Shown in pieces: positions 24,426 to 33,199 of a stretch of DNA of 64,000 nucleotides. The position numbers and the translations under genes were made by a program. This stretch comes from JAOUGY01 sp963792365. Its GTDB lineage: Bacteria; Actinomycetota; Acidimicrobiia; Spongiisociales; ZC4RG35. A model generated the notes under the pieces. It saw nothing but the letters and a program-made list of their open reading frames with translations. It was not told where the DNA came from and made no database searches. The number at the start of each line of letters is the position of its first letter. Positions within the stretch are counted from its first letter, which is position 1. The DNA lies in the NCBI GenBank assembly GCA_963792365.1, contig CAWBVW010000001.1, forward strand, positions 496,001 through 560,000, in the 5' to 3' direction.

Positions 24426-25361
24426 TCACACGACCCGCCCGGTCCATGGGCGCCCGCCGCCGAATGCGGGAAGGTTCCGCTCGAAGACCTGGACCAGGCG
24501 CTCGCCATACTTCGGTGACAGACCGGCGATGTGCGGTGTGAGCACCACCCTCGGATGCGACCACAGCGGTGAGTCGTCTCGAAGCGGCTCCGTGGCGAAC
24601 ACGTCGAGGCCGGCACCACGCAGCCGACCACGATCCAGGGCATCGATGAGGGCGTCTTCGTCGACCGCGGTTCCCCGTCCCACATTGATCAGCCACCCAT
24701 CGCCGAGGGCATCGAGCGCATCAGCACCGATGATGCCCCGGGTGGACTCATTGTCGGGCAGGACGCACACCACGACGTCTGCCTCTCGACAGACATCCAC
24801 CGTCCGTGACGGTGGCATCACTCGCTCGGCGACTCCCGCATACGAACCGGGATCGGCCTTCGTCCCGATGACGCGCATATCCCAGGCAACCGCCCGGCGA
24901 GCGATCTCCTCACCGATGGTGCCGAGTCCGAGGATTGCCATGGTCAAACCTGCGATCTCGGCGCCGGTGCGGGGCCGCCAGATGTGATCGCCGGCATCGC
25001 GGATCGACACACCGACCGCACGGGTCAACGACAACAGCAATGCGAAGGTGTGCTCGGCGACCTGGGGTCCGTGAACTCCACTCGCCGACGTGAGCGCGAC
25101 ATCCGCAGCCCGGAGGTCGTCGAGGGGAAACTGGTCGACGCCTGCCGAGACCGATTGCACCCATCGCAGGTGCGGCCTCAGATAGTCGGGCCGCCACACG
25201 TAGGTGACCAGGATCGCAACGTCGTCGAGCGCATCGACGACGCCTGACTCTTCTGGCTCGACGAGGTGGATCGTTTTGGACGCCCGGAAGGCCTCGGCGA
25301 CGCCCCGGGGGTGACGCGGATGGAGGACGACGCTCAGAGGTTGGCCGTCAGGATCTCCCAC
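24426..25361 (-). CDS. D-2-hydroxyacid dehydrogenase, NAD-binding
   Basis: A 311-residue dehydrogenase. The NAD loop is AILGLGTIGEEIARRAVAWDM (GxGxxG), the catalytic Arg is in NVGRGTAVDEDAL, Glu in LDVFATEPLRDDSPLW and His in VLTPHIAGLSP. The active-site pocket residues SGVHGPQVAEHTFALLL also fit. Family members reduce hydroxypyruvate, glyoxylate or 2-keto acids; substrate is not readable. GTG 25361 overlaps the upstream regulator gene by 28 bases. Confidence 0.88.
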   Translation of the reverse strand: MGDPDGQPLSVVLHPRHPRGVAEAFRASKTIHLVEPEESGVVDALDDVAILVTYVWRPDYLRPHLRWVQSVSAGVDQFPLDDLRAADVALTSASGVHGPQVAEHTFALLLSLTRAVGVSIRDAGDHIWRPRTGAEIAGLTMAILGLGTIGEEIARRAVAWDMRVIGTKADPGSYAGVAERVMPPSRTVDVCREADVVVCVLPDNESTRGIIGADALDALGDGWLINVGRGTAVDEDALIDALDRGRLRGAGLDVFATEPLRDDSPLWSHPRVVLTPHIAGLSPKYGERLVQVFERNLPAFGGGRPWTGRVV

Positions 25362-26035
25362 ACTTCACCAAGTGAGTCGAACAGGTTCGAGGCGGCCCAT
25401 CCCAGAGCGATGAACAGCAGTACCACACCCACCGCTGTGTAGATCGAACGCAAGCGATAGGACCATCGCTCCGTGGGGTCCTCCATGTAGGAGGGGGCGC
25501 GAGGAACCGGGGGCAACGTGCTCGGTGCGGACGCAGGACGCGGTTGACGACGCACGGTCGCTGCCCGCAGACGGTCGGCAAAGCCGATTCGCGGCGCCAT
25601 GTGCCGTTCTCGTCCTTCTCGGGCCATCATTGCCGGCTCAACCACCTCGTTCTCCTCGTCCTCTTCGACCTGGCTCGAATCAAACGTCGTGGTCGTCCCA
25701 GATGGTTCCCTCGACACTGCCGTGCGCTCCGGAGTGGGCTCCCTCTGTTCTCTCCTGGCGTCGGGGACGATCGAAGACAGTGCCTGCCGCACGGTCTGGC
25801 GAGACTGGGGCACCGGAGGCTCGAGACCGGCAGCCTCGAACAGCGACCCCTCGTCGATCCCGAGGACTGCAGCGAGCGAGGAGACAACGGCGGCGTCGGA
25901 TGGTCGCGACGTACCCTTCTCCCAAGCCCTCACGGTACCCGGGGCGCGGCCGATGAGCTCGGCAACCCGTGATGCGGTGAGACCAAGCCGTTCTCGGCTC
26001 TGACGGAGAAGCCCAGCAAAATCTTGATCGTCCAC
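25334..26035 (-). CDS. XRE-family regulator with C-terminal membrane helix
   Basis: A 233-residue protein. Residues 7-60 form an XRE helix-turn-helix (LLRQSRERLGLTASRVAELIGRAPGTVRAWEKGTSRPSD). A long low-complexity acidic linker (QVEEDEENEVVEP) follows, and a transmembrane helix sits near the C-terminus (IYTAVGVVLLFIALGWAASNLF, about residues 200-220). Membrane-attached XRE proteins of this shape occur in actinobacteria; the regulated genes are unknown. Starts at GTG 26035, just upstream of the tRNA-Sec gene, which is on the other strand. Confidence 0.82.
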   Translation of the reverse strand: MDDQDFAGLLRQSRERLGLTASRVAELIGRAPGTVRAWEKGTSRPSDAAVVSSLAAVLGIDEGSLFEAAGLEPPVPQSRQTVRQALSSIVPDARREQREPTPERTAVSREPSGTTTTFDSSQVEEDEENEVVEPAMMAREGRERHMAPRIGFADRLRAATVRRQPRPASAPSTLPPVPRAPSYMEDPTERWSYRLRSIYTAVGVVLLFIALGWAASNLFDSLGEVWEILTANL

Positions 26036-26131
26036 GCCCGGCAGGTTAGCCCGATCCCCGGTATCACCCGCAGTTCACCGGCAATGGTCCACAACGATTC
26101 GAGTGAGAGGTTGACTGCTACATTCTCCTGC

Positions 26132-26226
26132 GGAGGCGTCCGAGCGCCTGGTGGGCTCCGCGGTCTTCAAAACCGTTGGGGGGCCGAAACGCCCCCGGCG
26201 GGTTCGATTCCCGTCCGCCTCCGCCA
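26132..26226 (+). tRNA. selC: tRNA-Sec (anticodon TCA)
   Basis: A 95-base selenocysteine tRNA with encoded CCA. The acceptor 5' strand GGAGGCG pairs with CGCCTCC near the 3' end, the anticodon loop CTTCAAA carries TCA, and the extra arm (TTGGGGGGCCGAAACGCCCCCGG) has a long stem as in bacterial tRNA-Sec. It implies that the genome decodes UGA as selenocysteine, although selA, selB and selD are not in this window. Its 3' two thirds form the left end of a direct repeat, so it is also the integration site of the adjacent element. Confidence 0.93.
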
Positions 26227-26228
26227 AA
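26162..26228 (+). repeat. Left attachment repeat (attL) within tRNA-Sec
   Basis: 67 bases from the anticodon arm to two bases past CCA are identical to 36668-36734. Recombination within the 3' part of a tRNA gene that regenerates an intact tRNA at the integrase end is the standard product of tyrosine integrases. The flanking bases diverge immediately on both sides. Confidence 0.88.
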
Positions 26229-26248
26229 GCCCGTCGTTTCGGGCTATT

Positions 26249-27454
26249 TCAGCCCTTTCCTTCGGTCGCAACGGAATCCCCTGAGTCCTTGGGGGCGCGC
26301 TGGGGGCGCGATAGGGGCGCGGGAGAATCGTTCGAGACGCGTTCGGCGCGCTTCTGTAGTGGTGTGGTTGCGGCCGCGTATCGGCGGTCGAGGGCGTCTG
26401 CGAGAGTGTCGAGGTCGTCTTCGTAGAGGTGTCCGTAGAGGTCGAGTGTCATCGCTGCGGAGGCGTGGCCGAGTTGACGTTGGACGGCTTTGATGTTGGC
26501 TCCGGATGAGATCATGAGGGAGGCGGCGGTGCCTCGCAGGTCGTGGATGCGGAGCTGTTCGAGCCGTGCCGCTTCGACGGCTGGTTTCCATATGAGCTGC
26601 CGGAAGGGTGAGGAGCGCAACGGCCCGCCGTTGGGGGCGGTGAACACGAGCCCGTCGTGTGCGATGTCGCCGAGTCGGGGGGCGAGTTGGTCGGCGAGGA
26701 AGGCGGGCATGGTGACGAGTCGTCGCTCGTGGGTCTTGGGGGTTCCCCATGACAGTCCGGATCCGAGTTCGGTGGCTGCTTCGGCGATCTCGATCCGACG
26801 GCGCAACAGGTGGACACGAGCCCGTCTGAGAGCAACCAGTTCGCCCCATCGCATCCCCACCCACGTCAACGTCTCGACCACCAGCCCGGCCCCGTCTCGG
26901 GCGTCTTCGGCGGCGGTGGCGAGAAGGGCGACTTGTTCGGCGGTGAGGAACCGCTGCTCACGACGCCGCACGGTCGGAGCCTTCACTCCTGACGTTGGGG
27001 AGCGGGCGATGATCCCGTCGACGACGGCCAGCTCGAGGGGTGCTGCCAGGACTTGTTTGGCTTGTTTGATCCGCGACGCCGACAGCCCCTAGGTGGACAT
27101 GTCGGCGATCCAGTTCCGCACCATCGCCGGGGTGATCCGGTTCAAGGGCAGGTCCCCGAAGACGGGAAGTACCCGGGAGCGGAGCAGCGATTCGTAGCCG
27201 GCCCTGGTCTTGGGTTTGATGTCGAGCCCTGACAGCCAGTCGGCGGCGGCTTCGGCGAGGGGGATGTTGCCGGCTTCGGGGGCGATCCACTCGCCCCGGT
27301 CGATCGATCCGAGCCGGGCGACGAGCCACCGGTCGGCGTCGACTTTGCGGTCGAAGCTTCTCGAGCGGATCCGTCCGTCTGGTCCCCGGTATCTGGCTCG
27401 CCACCGCCGACCGGTGCGTCCCTGCCGGTCTTCGATCCATCCGGAACGTCTCAT
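26249..27454 (-). pseudogene. Tyrosine integrase interrupted by an in-frame amber codon
   Basis: A 402-codon frame (27454 to 26249) broken only by TAG at 27089-27091. The N-terminal part (MRRSGWIEDRQGRTGRRWRAR, then GYESLLRSRVLPVFGDLPLNRIT) is the arm- and core-binding region. After the TAG the same frame continues as GLSASRIKQAKQVLAAPLEL and the catalytic domain with Arg in TWVGMRWGEL, Lys in GTPKTHERR, HDLR, the His of LGHAS and the nucleophile Tyr in LDLYGHLY. A downstream ATG at 26986 would yield only the catalytic domain. Either the gene is inactivated or the codon is read through; the integrase sits next to attL as expected. Confidence 0.85.
26291..26327. repeat. Left cluster of GGGGCGCG repeats, candidate integrase arm sites
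   Basis: Three spaced copies: GGGGGCGCGC at 26291-26300, GGGGGCGCG at 26302-26310 and GGGGCGCGGGAGAA at 26314-26327, about 11-12 bases apart and 63 bases inside attL. The last is identical over 14 bases to 36532-36545 near the right end. Spaced repeats near both ends fit arm-type integrase sites, but the left set lies within the integrase 3' coding region, which also constrains it. Confidence 0.4.
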
Positions 27455-27820
27455 ACGGTTCTCCCTCGCTCACAGCGATTGTGCCGGTGTCTCAATCCAA
27501 TCACAGGGCCGGAACGTGCGCCGGGCAGGCGTTCTCCTCGATCAACCCTGTCCGGTCAGAGCTCGCACACCTCTCATCACTACTCATCCTCTCGCATCAG
27601 TTATCAATATTTTGACGCTTATAACGTTGCATTAAGGGTATCATGGGCGTAGGGACGAGCACCCAATAGGGGATTCGGGATCATGACCACACCCCCCAAC
27701 CGGCAGCCAGGCCTCCGAGCCCAGGAGCACCACCGGAGCCGACCGGGCCAACACGAGTCTCCCCGACAACGCGTCGCTCAAGTCGACTACCAGAAGGCAG
27801 CGGTGGTGGGTGCGCGGCGG
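27455..27820. promoter_or_regulatory. AT-rich intergenic region between the integrase and amidohydrolase genes
   Basis: This 366-bp gap has no gene I can support. Its middle (about 27594-27645) is much lower in GC than the neighbourhood and includes TTATCAATATTTTGACGCTTA and CATTAAGGGTATCAT. It probably supplies the integrase promoter on the minus strand; exact -35/-10 boxes with good spacing cannot be fixed by eye. A 28-codon frame on the minus strand starting at about 27584 looks spurious. Confidence 0.3.
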
Positions 27821-29308
27821 TCAGCGCCTGACTGGCCTGCCAGGCAGGGCGCTGGTGTCCAACTGTCCGTTGGAGATCAGTGGAACCCCGTTGACGAGGA
27901 CGTGCACCATTCCCGAGGATGGGTTTGCCGGTTGTCGGAAGGTCGCCTGGTCTGCGACTTCGTCTGGGTTGAAGACGACTATGTCCGCATCCGCTCCGAC
28001 AGCGATCCGCCCCTTTCGCTTCATCTGAGTCGTTGACCCTTCGAGGATGCGGGCTGGGATGAGCGTGCATTTCTCGATCGCCGCCATGAGGTCTAGGGCT
28101 CCGAGATCGTTGACGAAGCGGGAGATGAACCGCGCGTACGTGCCTGCCGACCGTGGGTGGGACACCGCTTCGTCGGGGATTGGCCACAGGTTCCCTTCGA
28201 GCAGCGTGCCGTCGGGCAGTTCCCACGGCATCGCGTCTGAGGCGATGGCCCCACCTGGGTAGAGGACGGACAGGTCGAGCAGTCGTTGATGCTCGGGGTT
28301 GGTGTCGGGCCGGATGTAGTGCCAGACGACGATGGTGCCCGGGTCTTCGGCCTGTAGCTCACGGAGGCGCTCTTCGCTGGCGATGGCCTCGCCCGTGGCG
28401 TTGACCACGATGTCTGACCAGTCCGAGCCGGTGCGTTCCCGGAATCGGGGATCGAGAAACATTGCCGCTCCTATGGCGGTGGACCCCGCTCCATAGGGGT
28501 ATGCCTCGACGGTGATCCTCAACCCTGCTTCCTGGGCGTTCCTCACTGCGTTGACGGCACGCTCGATGTCACGAAGGCTCGTCGAGTTCAGATGACAGAT
28601 GTGCATGTGGGCTCCGGTCGCCGCCGCATACGCGATGAGCCGCAGATACCCCTGGTAGGAGCTATCAGGGTCGATGTTGCTCATGTACGAGATGTGCGTG
28701 TAGGTAGGAACCCCGTATCGGGCAGCCACCGAGCAAACCGCCGATATCTCTTGGACGCCCGCCCCTGGGGCGTACCCATTGTTGATGCCGATCCCGATCC
28801 CACCCTCCTCGAGGCCCTGCTTCAGTCTTGCGACGATCGAGTCGACGTGATCTTGGCGGGCGACATGAGTCGACCATTCGGGTTGCCCAAAGGCTCGACG
28901 GAAGTACTCCAGAGTCCCGTCTGGTTCCCCCAACTCTGGGTTCAACTCGGCTACCCGAGCGAACGTCCACGCCACCGAAGCGCCGTAGTTGATCGCCCGT
29001 CCTGAGTCCGCCTGAGCGTCATACCAGACACCGATTGGCATGATGCCCGATTCCAACTCCAGAGCCGTAGTCACACCATCGAAGGCTTGGATCCGGTCAC
29101 CAAGAATCGACTGGGTATGGCTGTGAAGATCAATGAATCCCGGAGCCACCACCAGGCCCGACGCGTCCACCTCGACCTCGCCGACAAGCGGTGTATCCGA
29201 CACCGCAGTGATCTCTCCACCACTGACACCGATGGTCCGGATCCCATCCAGCCTCGACTCCGGATCGATCACCCGACCATTGAGAACCACCAGATCGAAA
29301 CTCGACAC
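27821..29308 (-). CDS. N-acyl-D-amino acid deacylase-like amidohydrolase
   Basis: A 495-residue amidohydrolase. The start FDLVVLNGRVIDPESRLDGI and the metal motif H62-S-H64 in GFIDLHSHTQ, the later ITVEAYPYGAG, the metal Asp in AIASDAMPWELPDG, and the end GRIAVGADADIVVFNPDEV place it in the D-aminoacylase/dihydroorotase-like group. These zinc enzymes remove acyl groups from D-amino acids or related amides. As cargo of the element it could process D-amino acid or cell-wall derivatives, which is inference. It starts with GTG and is the only clearly intact large metabolic gene of the island. Confidence 0.8.
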   Translation of the reverse strand: MSSFDLVVLNGRVIDPESRLDGIRTIGVSGGEITAVSDTPLVGEVEVDASGLVVAPGFIDLHSHTQSILGDRIQAFDGVTTALELESGIMPIGVWYDAQADSGRAINYGASVAWTFARVAELNPELGEPDGTLEYFRRAFGQPEWSTHVARQDHVDSIVARLKQGLEEGGIGIGINNGYAPGAGVQEISAVCSVAARYGVPTYTHISYMSNIDPDSSYQGYLRLIAYAAATGAHMHICHLNSTSLRDIERAVNAVRNAQEAGLRITVEAYPYGAGSTAIGAAMFLDPRFRERTGSDWSDIVVNATGEAIASEERLRELQAEDPGTIVVWHYIRPDTNPEHQRLLDLSVLYPGGAIASDAMPWELPDGTLLEGNLWPIPDEAVSHPRSAGTYARFISRFVNDLGALDLMAAIEKCTLIPARILEGSTTQMKRKGRIAVGADADIVVFNPDEVADQATFRQPANPSSGMVHVLVNGVPLISNGQLDTSALPGRPVRR

Positions 29309-29491
29309 GACACACCTCGATCGGAGACAACACAGGAACGATAGATAGATCCGCGAATGGTGGGGCCTCCTTCCACTCCGTGAAAGATAGCAACCCGAAT
29401 GATGACCGGGTCACCGACGAGCGGGAGGCCCCCGCACGCTCATCGCATCACCTCGGCGTGCGGGTGTTGGGGGCTGTCGTAGAGTGCGAGC

Positions 29492-29904
29492 ATGAGCGAT
29501 TTCGTCCAGCACTTGGCCGTACCCGTGCGGACGGAGTCCGGCGTCGAGGACCACGACATCGACTTGCCGACGTGGTCCGACATCAAGGCAGCCATCGGTG
29601 GCTTGGACGGTCACACTCGCACCGAGGTCTACCTATATCCGCACCGGGGCGACCCAGAGACGTACATGGCGATCGCAGGTGGCTCAGACAGCCACAACTT
29701 GGTGTTCCTGTGTCACCACAACGCACGCTTCGACGAGGCGGTCACGCCCGACGCACCCGAGGGACCGTGAGCATGGTCACCGGAGGTCAACTCGGCGAGT
29801 TCCGGCTCGCAGATCTCGTCACCCTCGATGAGGCGCGGGAAGCGGCGCGCGTCTTCTACCAGAGCGGCCAATTGGCAGGCGGCGTAACGTGGCGGCACCG
29901 CTAG
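29492..29904 (+). pseudogene. Imm1-family immunity-like protein, frameshifted
   Basis: ATG 29492 opens MSDFVQHLAVPVRTESGVED with DLPTWSDIKAAIGGLDG and TYMAIAGGSDSHNLVFLC, resembling Imm1 immunity proteins of bacterial toxin systems; the frame stops at 29770. The missing C-terminal part is in the next frame: VTGGQLGEFRLADLVTLDEA and FYQSGQLAGGVTW, ending at TAG 29902-29904. A single-base loss near 29765 would join them into about 137 residues, the usual family size. GTG 29767 overlapping the stop could also start a separate short product. No matching toxin gene is next to it. The final codon coincides with the IS target site. Confidence 0.55.
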
Positions 29905-31662
29905 GACGCTGTTGAAGAATTCGCCTTTCGGTGCTCGCGATTTGTGGGGGGATCGAAGAGAATGGGTGGATGCAGGGACGGTCGGATCCGAGTGCGGAGT
30001 TGTTGGACGGCGGCGGCGTTGTGCGGTCATCTCGTAGGCGAGGACTCGGTTCACACGTTCTTGGCTGATCACCGGCGGGATCTGTTTCCGGATGAGATGT
30101 TCGCCGACCTGTTCCCGTCGGGACGGGGCCGGCCGTCGGTGCTCGCCGATGTCGTGGCGACGGTGATGGTGTTGCAGGCGCTTGAGGGGCTGTCGGATCG
30201 CGACGCGGTGTCGGCGTTGCGGACGAACATCGCGTGGAAGGTCGCTGCGGGGTTGGCGCTCGATGACGAGGGGATTCACTACTCGGTGCTCACCTACTGG
30301 CGGTCGCGGCTGCGGGCATCGGAGGCGCCGGAGCGGATCTTCGACGCGGTCCGGGCGGTGATTGACGCAACCGGAGTGCTGGCCGGAAAGCGGCGGCGGG
30401 CGTTGGACTCGACGCTGCTCGATGACGCGGTCGCGACCCAGGACACCGTCACCCAGCTGGTGTCGGCGATCCGCCGGGTTCGGCGTCTGGTGCCTGAGGC
30501 GGCCGCTGTTGTGGTGTCGGCGCATGACTACGACGCGTCGGGCAAACCGGTGTGCGCGTGGGACGGTCCTGATGCCAAGACCGCGCTTGTGAGCGGGCTG
30601 GTGAACGACGCGTTGGCGATCATCGGCGCGCTCGATGGCGTCACCCTTGATGACACCCAAGCCGATGTGGTCGGGTTGTTGGCGCTGGTGGCGGGCCAAG
30701 ACGTCGAGCCCGGCGACACCGAAGGCACGTGGCGGATCGCCCAGCTGGTCGCGCCCGATCGGGTGATCTCGACGGTTGATCCCGAATCCCGGTACATGCA
30801 CAAGAGCGTCAGCTCCTACCGCGACGGGTTCAAAGCCCACCTCGCGGTCGAACCCGAAACCGGGCTGATCTGTGCCACCGCGCTCACCCCTGCGAACGCT
30901 GGTGACGGACCGGCCGGTGTCGAACTACTCGCCGGCGAGGAACCCGGCCTGCAAGTGCTCGCCGATTCGGCGTATGGGTCTGGCGACGTTCGTGCAGCGC
31001 TGGCCGCAGCTGAACACACCGCGGCGATCAAGGCGATACCGCTGCGCCGCAACCCCAAGCTCGGAGCGGACCAGTTCAACCGCGACGACCTCGTCGTCGA
31101 CCACACCGCTCGCACCGTCACCTGTCCCGGCGGACACACCGTCGACATCGCTCCCAAGGGCGGCGCCACCTTCGGGGCTCGCTGCGGCGGTTGCCCGCTC
31201 CGTTCGCGTTGCACGTCAGCAGCCGGTGGCCGCCATCTCACGATCCACCCCCACGACGCGCTGCTCGTCGCCGCGAGGCAAGCCTGGGCCAACGGCGACT
31301 TCGCCGACGACTACCGACAATGGCGACCCATGGTGGAACGGTCGATCGCGTGGCTCGTCGCCAAAGGCAACCGCCGCGTCCGCTACCGCGGCATCGAACG
31401 CAACCAACACGGCCTCGCCACCCGCGTCGCAGCGATCAACCTCCGCCGCCTCGTCAACCTCGGGCTCCACCACGACCACGGGACCTGGGCGCTCACCTGA
31501 AACAGGCCCGGGGGGTCACCGAGGAGCCACACCCACGAGTTCAACCCGACCAGGGTCGCCGGCTCACACCCTCACGTCGACAGTTCGGTTGAGACACCCC
31601 CGCACCCAACCCAACCCTACGACCGTCGATCGACGACCAGAAGTGAGTTGTTCAACAGCGTC
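29905..31662 (+). mobile_element. IS1182-family insertion sequence
   Basis: 1758 bp with perfect 12-bp terminal inverted repeats (GACGCTGTTGAA at 29905-29916 and its complement at 31651-31662) that stay similar for several more bases. It is flanked on both sides by the palindromic tetranucleotide CTAG (29901-29904 and 31663-31666), consistent with a 4-bp target duplication as seen in the IS1182 group. One transposase gene fills it. Confidence 0.88.
29970..31500 (+). pseudogene. IS1182-type DDE transposase, probable N-terminal frameshift
   Basis: The main frame gives LFPDEMFADLFPSGRGRPSVLADVV, the first acidic residue in RRALDSTLLDDAVATQD, the second in LQVLADSAYGSGDVR and the Glu of WRPMVERSIAWLV, a complete IS1182 DDE core. 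ATG 29970 starts MQGRSDPSAELLDG in another frame, which is the expected N-terminus of this group; it joins the main frame if one G is removed from the GGCGGCGGCG run near 30006. The main frame alone can start at GTG/ATG codons from 29944 (518 codons) but with an atypical start. Thus the gene is either frameshifted or mis-sequenced in a repeat. Confidence 0.7.
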
Positions 31663-31761
31663 CTAGGGACCCAGCACACCGCACCGATCGCCAGATACGG
31701 AACAGAAACGCTCACATCACCAGCCCACGCCGATCGGCACGTCGGCGCTCGTCTTGTCTGG

Positions 31762-32178
31762 TCAGATCACTTCGATTGGGCATCTCGTGCCCGGCGCCCG
31801 GGAGAGCCGGGTGTCCGCAGTGACGAAGCTACAGCCAAGAGTCTCTGCCAGAGCGATGTAGCAGGCGTCGTAGGCGGTGAGGTTGTCACGTAGCTGCCAG
31901 CTGCGAAGCAGCAGCGGCGCAGTGGGATACACGTTGATAGGAAGGTCGAGGAGATCGGTCACCGCCTGTTCGGCCTGGGTGGCGTCGATGGTCCCTACGT
32001 GGAACTGGCGACGGATCACCGACAGAACCTCGATGCGAAGCAGATCAGGTGCGGCGATCTGTTCACCGTGCAGACGTTGCCGGTAGCGGACGCCGTCGGG
32101 CCCTCCGTCGGCAACCGCCGGCGCAATAACCGCGGCGTCAACGACGAGCACGTTCGGATTCGAGAGCGGCGATGGCAT
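31762..32178 (-). CDS. PIN-domain toxin (VapC-like)
   Basis: A 138-residue PIN protein. Acidic residues: Asp in VLVVDAAVIAPAV, Glu in LLRIEVLSVI, Asp in NLTAYDACYIALAE and Asp in FVTADTRLS. VapC proteins are Mg-dependent ribonucleases acting on tRNA or rRNA. The gene starts inside the upstream antitoxin gene (41-base overlap using ATG 32178; an internal GTG is also possible). It lies just downstream of the IS and belongs to the integrated element. Confidence 0.85.
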   Translation of the reverse strand: MPSPLSNPNVLVVDAAVIAPAVADGGPDGVRYRQRLHGEQIAAPDLLRIEVLSVIRRQFHVGTIDATQAEQAVTDLLDLPINVYPTAPLLLRSWQLRDNLTAYDACYIALAETLGCSFVTADTRLSRAPGTRCPIEVI

Positions 32179-32368
32179 CTTCTCCGCTCAATCGTCCTTT
32201 GCTGCGGTTTTCGATCCGGTCGAGGACTTCGTCGATGGTCGGGGTGGTCGCAATCAGTGCCAGCTTCGCCGCCAGGTACTGCTGGAGTGACTGGCCGGCG
32301 AGTTCGGCCTGACGAACCAGAGCTTCGTGGACTTCTTCGGGCACGTCCCGGACCTGCACATTGGGCAT
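32138..32368 (-). CDS. Ribbon-helix-helix antitoxin (VapB/FitA-like)
   Basis: A 76-residue antitoxin. MPNVQVRDVPEEVHEALVRQAELAGQSLQQYL is the ribbon-helix-helix DNA-binding part; the C-terminal half (IDEVLDRIENRSKGRLSGED) would bind the PIN toxin encoded downstream. Start ATG 32368 follows the ATGCAT-rich palindromic stretch that may be its operator. Confidence 0.82.
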   Translation of the reverse strand: MPNVQVRDVPEEVHEALVRQAELAGQSLQQYLAAKLALIATTPTIDEVLDRIENRSKGRLSGEDAIAALESERARR

Positions 32369-32389
32369 GCATGCATAATACATGCATAT
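32367..32389. promoter_or_regulatory. ATGCAT-repeat operator candidate of the VapBC-type operon
   Basis: ATGCATGCATAATACATGCA with a following TAT at the antitoxin start contains the palindrome ATGCAT repeatedly, in strong contrast to the GC-rich surroundings. Ribbon-helix-helix antitoxins bind such short palindromes at their own promoters, so this is a likely autoregulation site. On the minus strand it also offers AT-rich -10-like sequence. Confidence 0.5.
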
Positions 32390-32419
32390 GGCTGGAGAGG
32401 CAAGGGGGAGCGCCGCCCA

Positions 32420-32479
32420 GATCAACAAATCGAGTACCCGAACGCACATCGCGTCGAGTGCGCTGTATCGGCACTGATG
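32420..32479. repeat. Direct repeat A flanking the deaminase gene
   Basis: 60 bases that match 33200-33259 at 47 positions, exactly 780 bases away, on the two sides of the deaminase gene. The best-conserved core is GAGTGCGCT, two variable bases, ATCGGCACT; AGTGC and GCACT form an inverted pair within it, separated by nine bases. The copies diverge mostly in the middle. They may be recombination sites or ends of a captured unit. Confidence 0.65.
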
Positions 32480-32506
32480 CGCTTGGGTCTTGGAGCGTAC
32501 GGCGGG

Positions 32507-33169
32507 TCAAGAACTGGAGCGGAGCCGGCTACGACGCCTCAGCGAAGTCTCCTCCAACTGCACCCAGAGCTCACCAAGCGTCTCCTCGATCGACGCTCCA
32601 CGGGCCGCCGGGACGATGAGCGAGCCGTGCTCAACGAAGTTCAGAGCCAACGACACCACCTCGGGCTCATGCAGCCTGTTCCGCTCCAGCACCGGATTGT
32701 CTTTGCCCCCTACCCAGGCGATGTTGTGCAAGAACAACGCATTGGCGACGACGATCCAGATGTCGTCCGATCCGCCCGATGAGACGAACCGGCTCCCTGA
32801 TGCCGCTGACGGGTCAGAGGCGAGGTATCCGACGCCTGCGATCTCGGCAATGTCGATCGCCGCGCTACACATCGAACAGGGTTCCTGAGTCGTCCACAAC
32901 CGGCAGTCGGATAGATCAAAGTCGGGCGGCACCGACGCGATCGCGTTCATCTCAGCATGTGCCACGGGAGTGCGCTGGAGAGGATCATCCCCGCCGGGCG
33001 GGTCGTACACCCGATTCCGCCCCCGGGAGATGTCCTCACCCTCGAACGAGACCACGGCCCCGACGGGAAGACCTCGACAACCAAGCGATAACCAAGCCTG
33101 GTCGAGGCAGACCCGAAACATGGGAGCCAGGTCACGCCATGCCGCGTCGTACGCCGAATCCGAGAACAC
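32507..33169 (-). CDS. Zinc-dependent nucleoside/cytidine deaminase-family protein
   Basis: A 220-residue deaminase with the zinc motif H71-A-E73 in PVAHAEMNAIAS and P97-C98-S-M-C101 in TTQEPCSMCSAAID, as in TadA, guanine deaminase and cytosine deaminases. About 35 residues precede the GLPVGAVVSFEGE strand and there is a C-terminal extension of 80 residues with a basic tail. Substrate is unknown: a free base, nucleoside, tRNA or DNA would all be possible. It is transcribed on the minus strand within a pair of 60-bp direct repeats. Start at GTG 33169 has weak ribosome-binding support. Confidence 0.78.
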   Translation of the reverse strand: MFSDSAYDAAWRDLAPMFRVCLDQAWLSLGCRGLPVGAVVSFEGEDISRGRNRVYDPPGGDDPLQRTPVAHAEMNAIASVPPDFDLSDCRLWTTQEPCSMCSAAIDIAEIAGVGYLASDPSAASGSRFVSSGGSDDIWIVVANALFLHNIAWVGGKDNPVLERNRLHEPEVVSLALNFVEHGSLIVPAARGASIEETLGELWVQLEETSLRRRSRLRSSS

Positions 33170-33199
33170 ACCCGCAAGCTAGCCGTTGGGATCAGCCCC

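Noticed and set aside
29713..30840. A 375-codon minus-strand frame opposite the IS transposase.
   Set aside because: Shadow of the DDE transposase; no family features.
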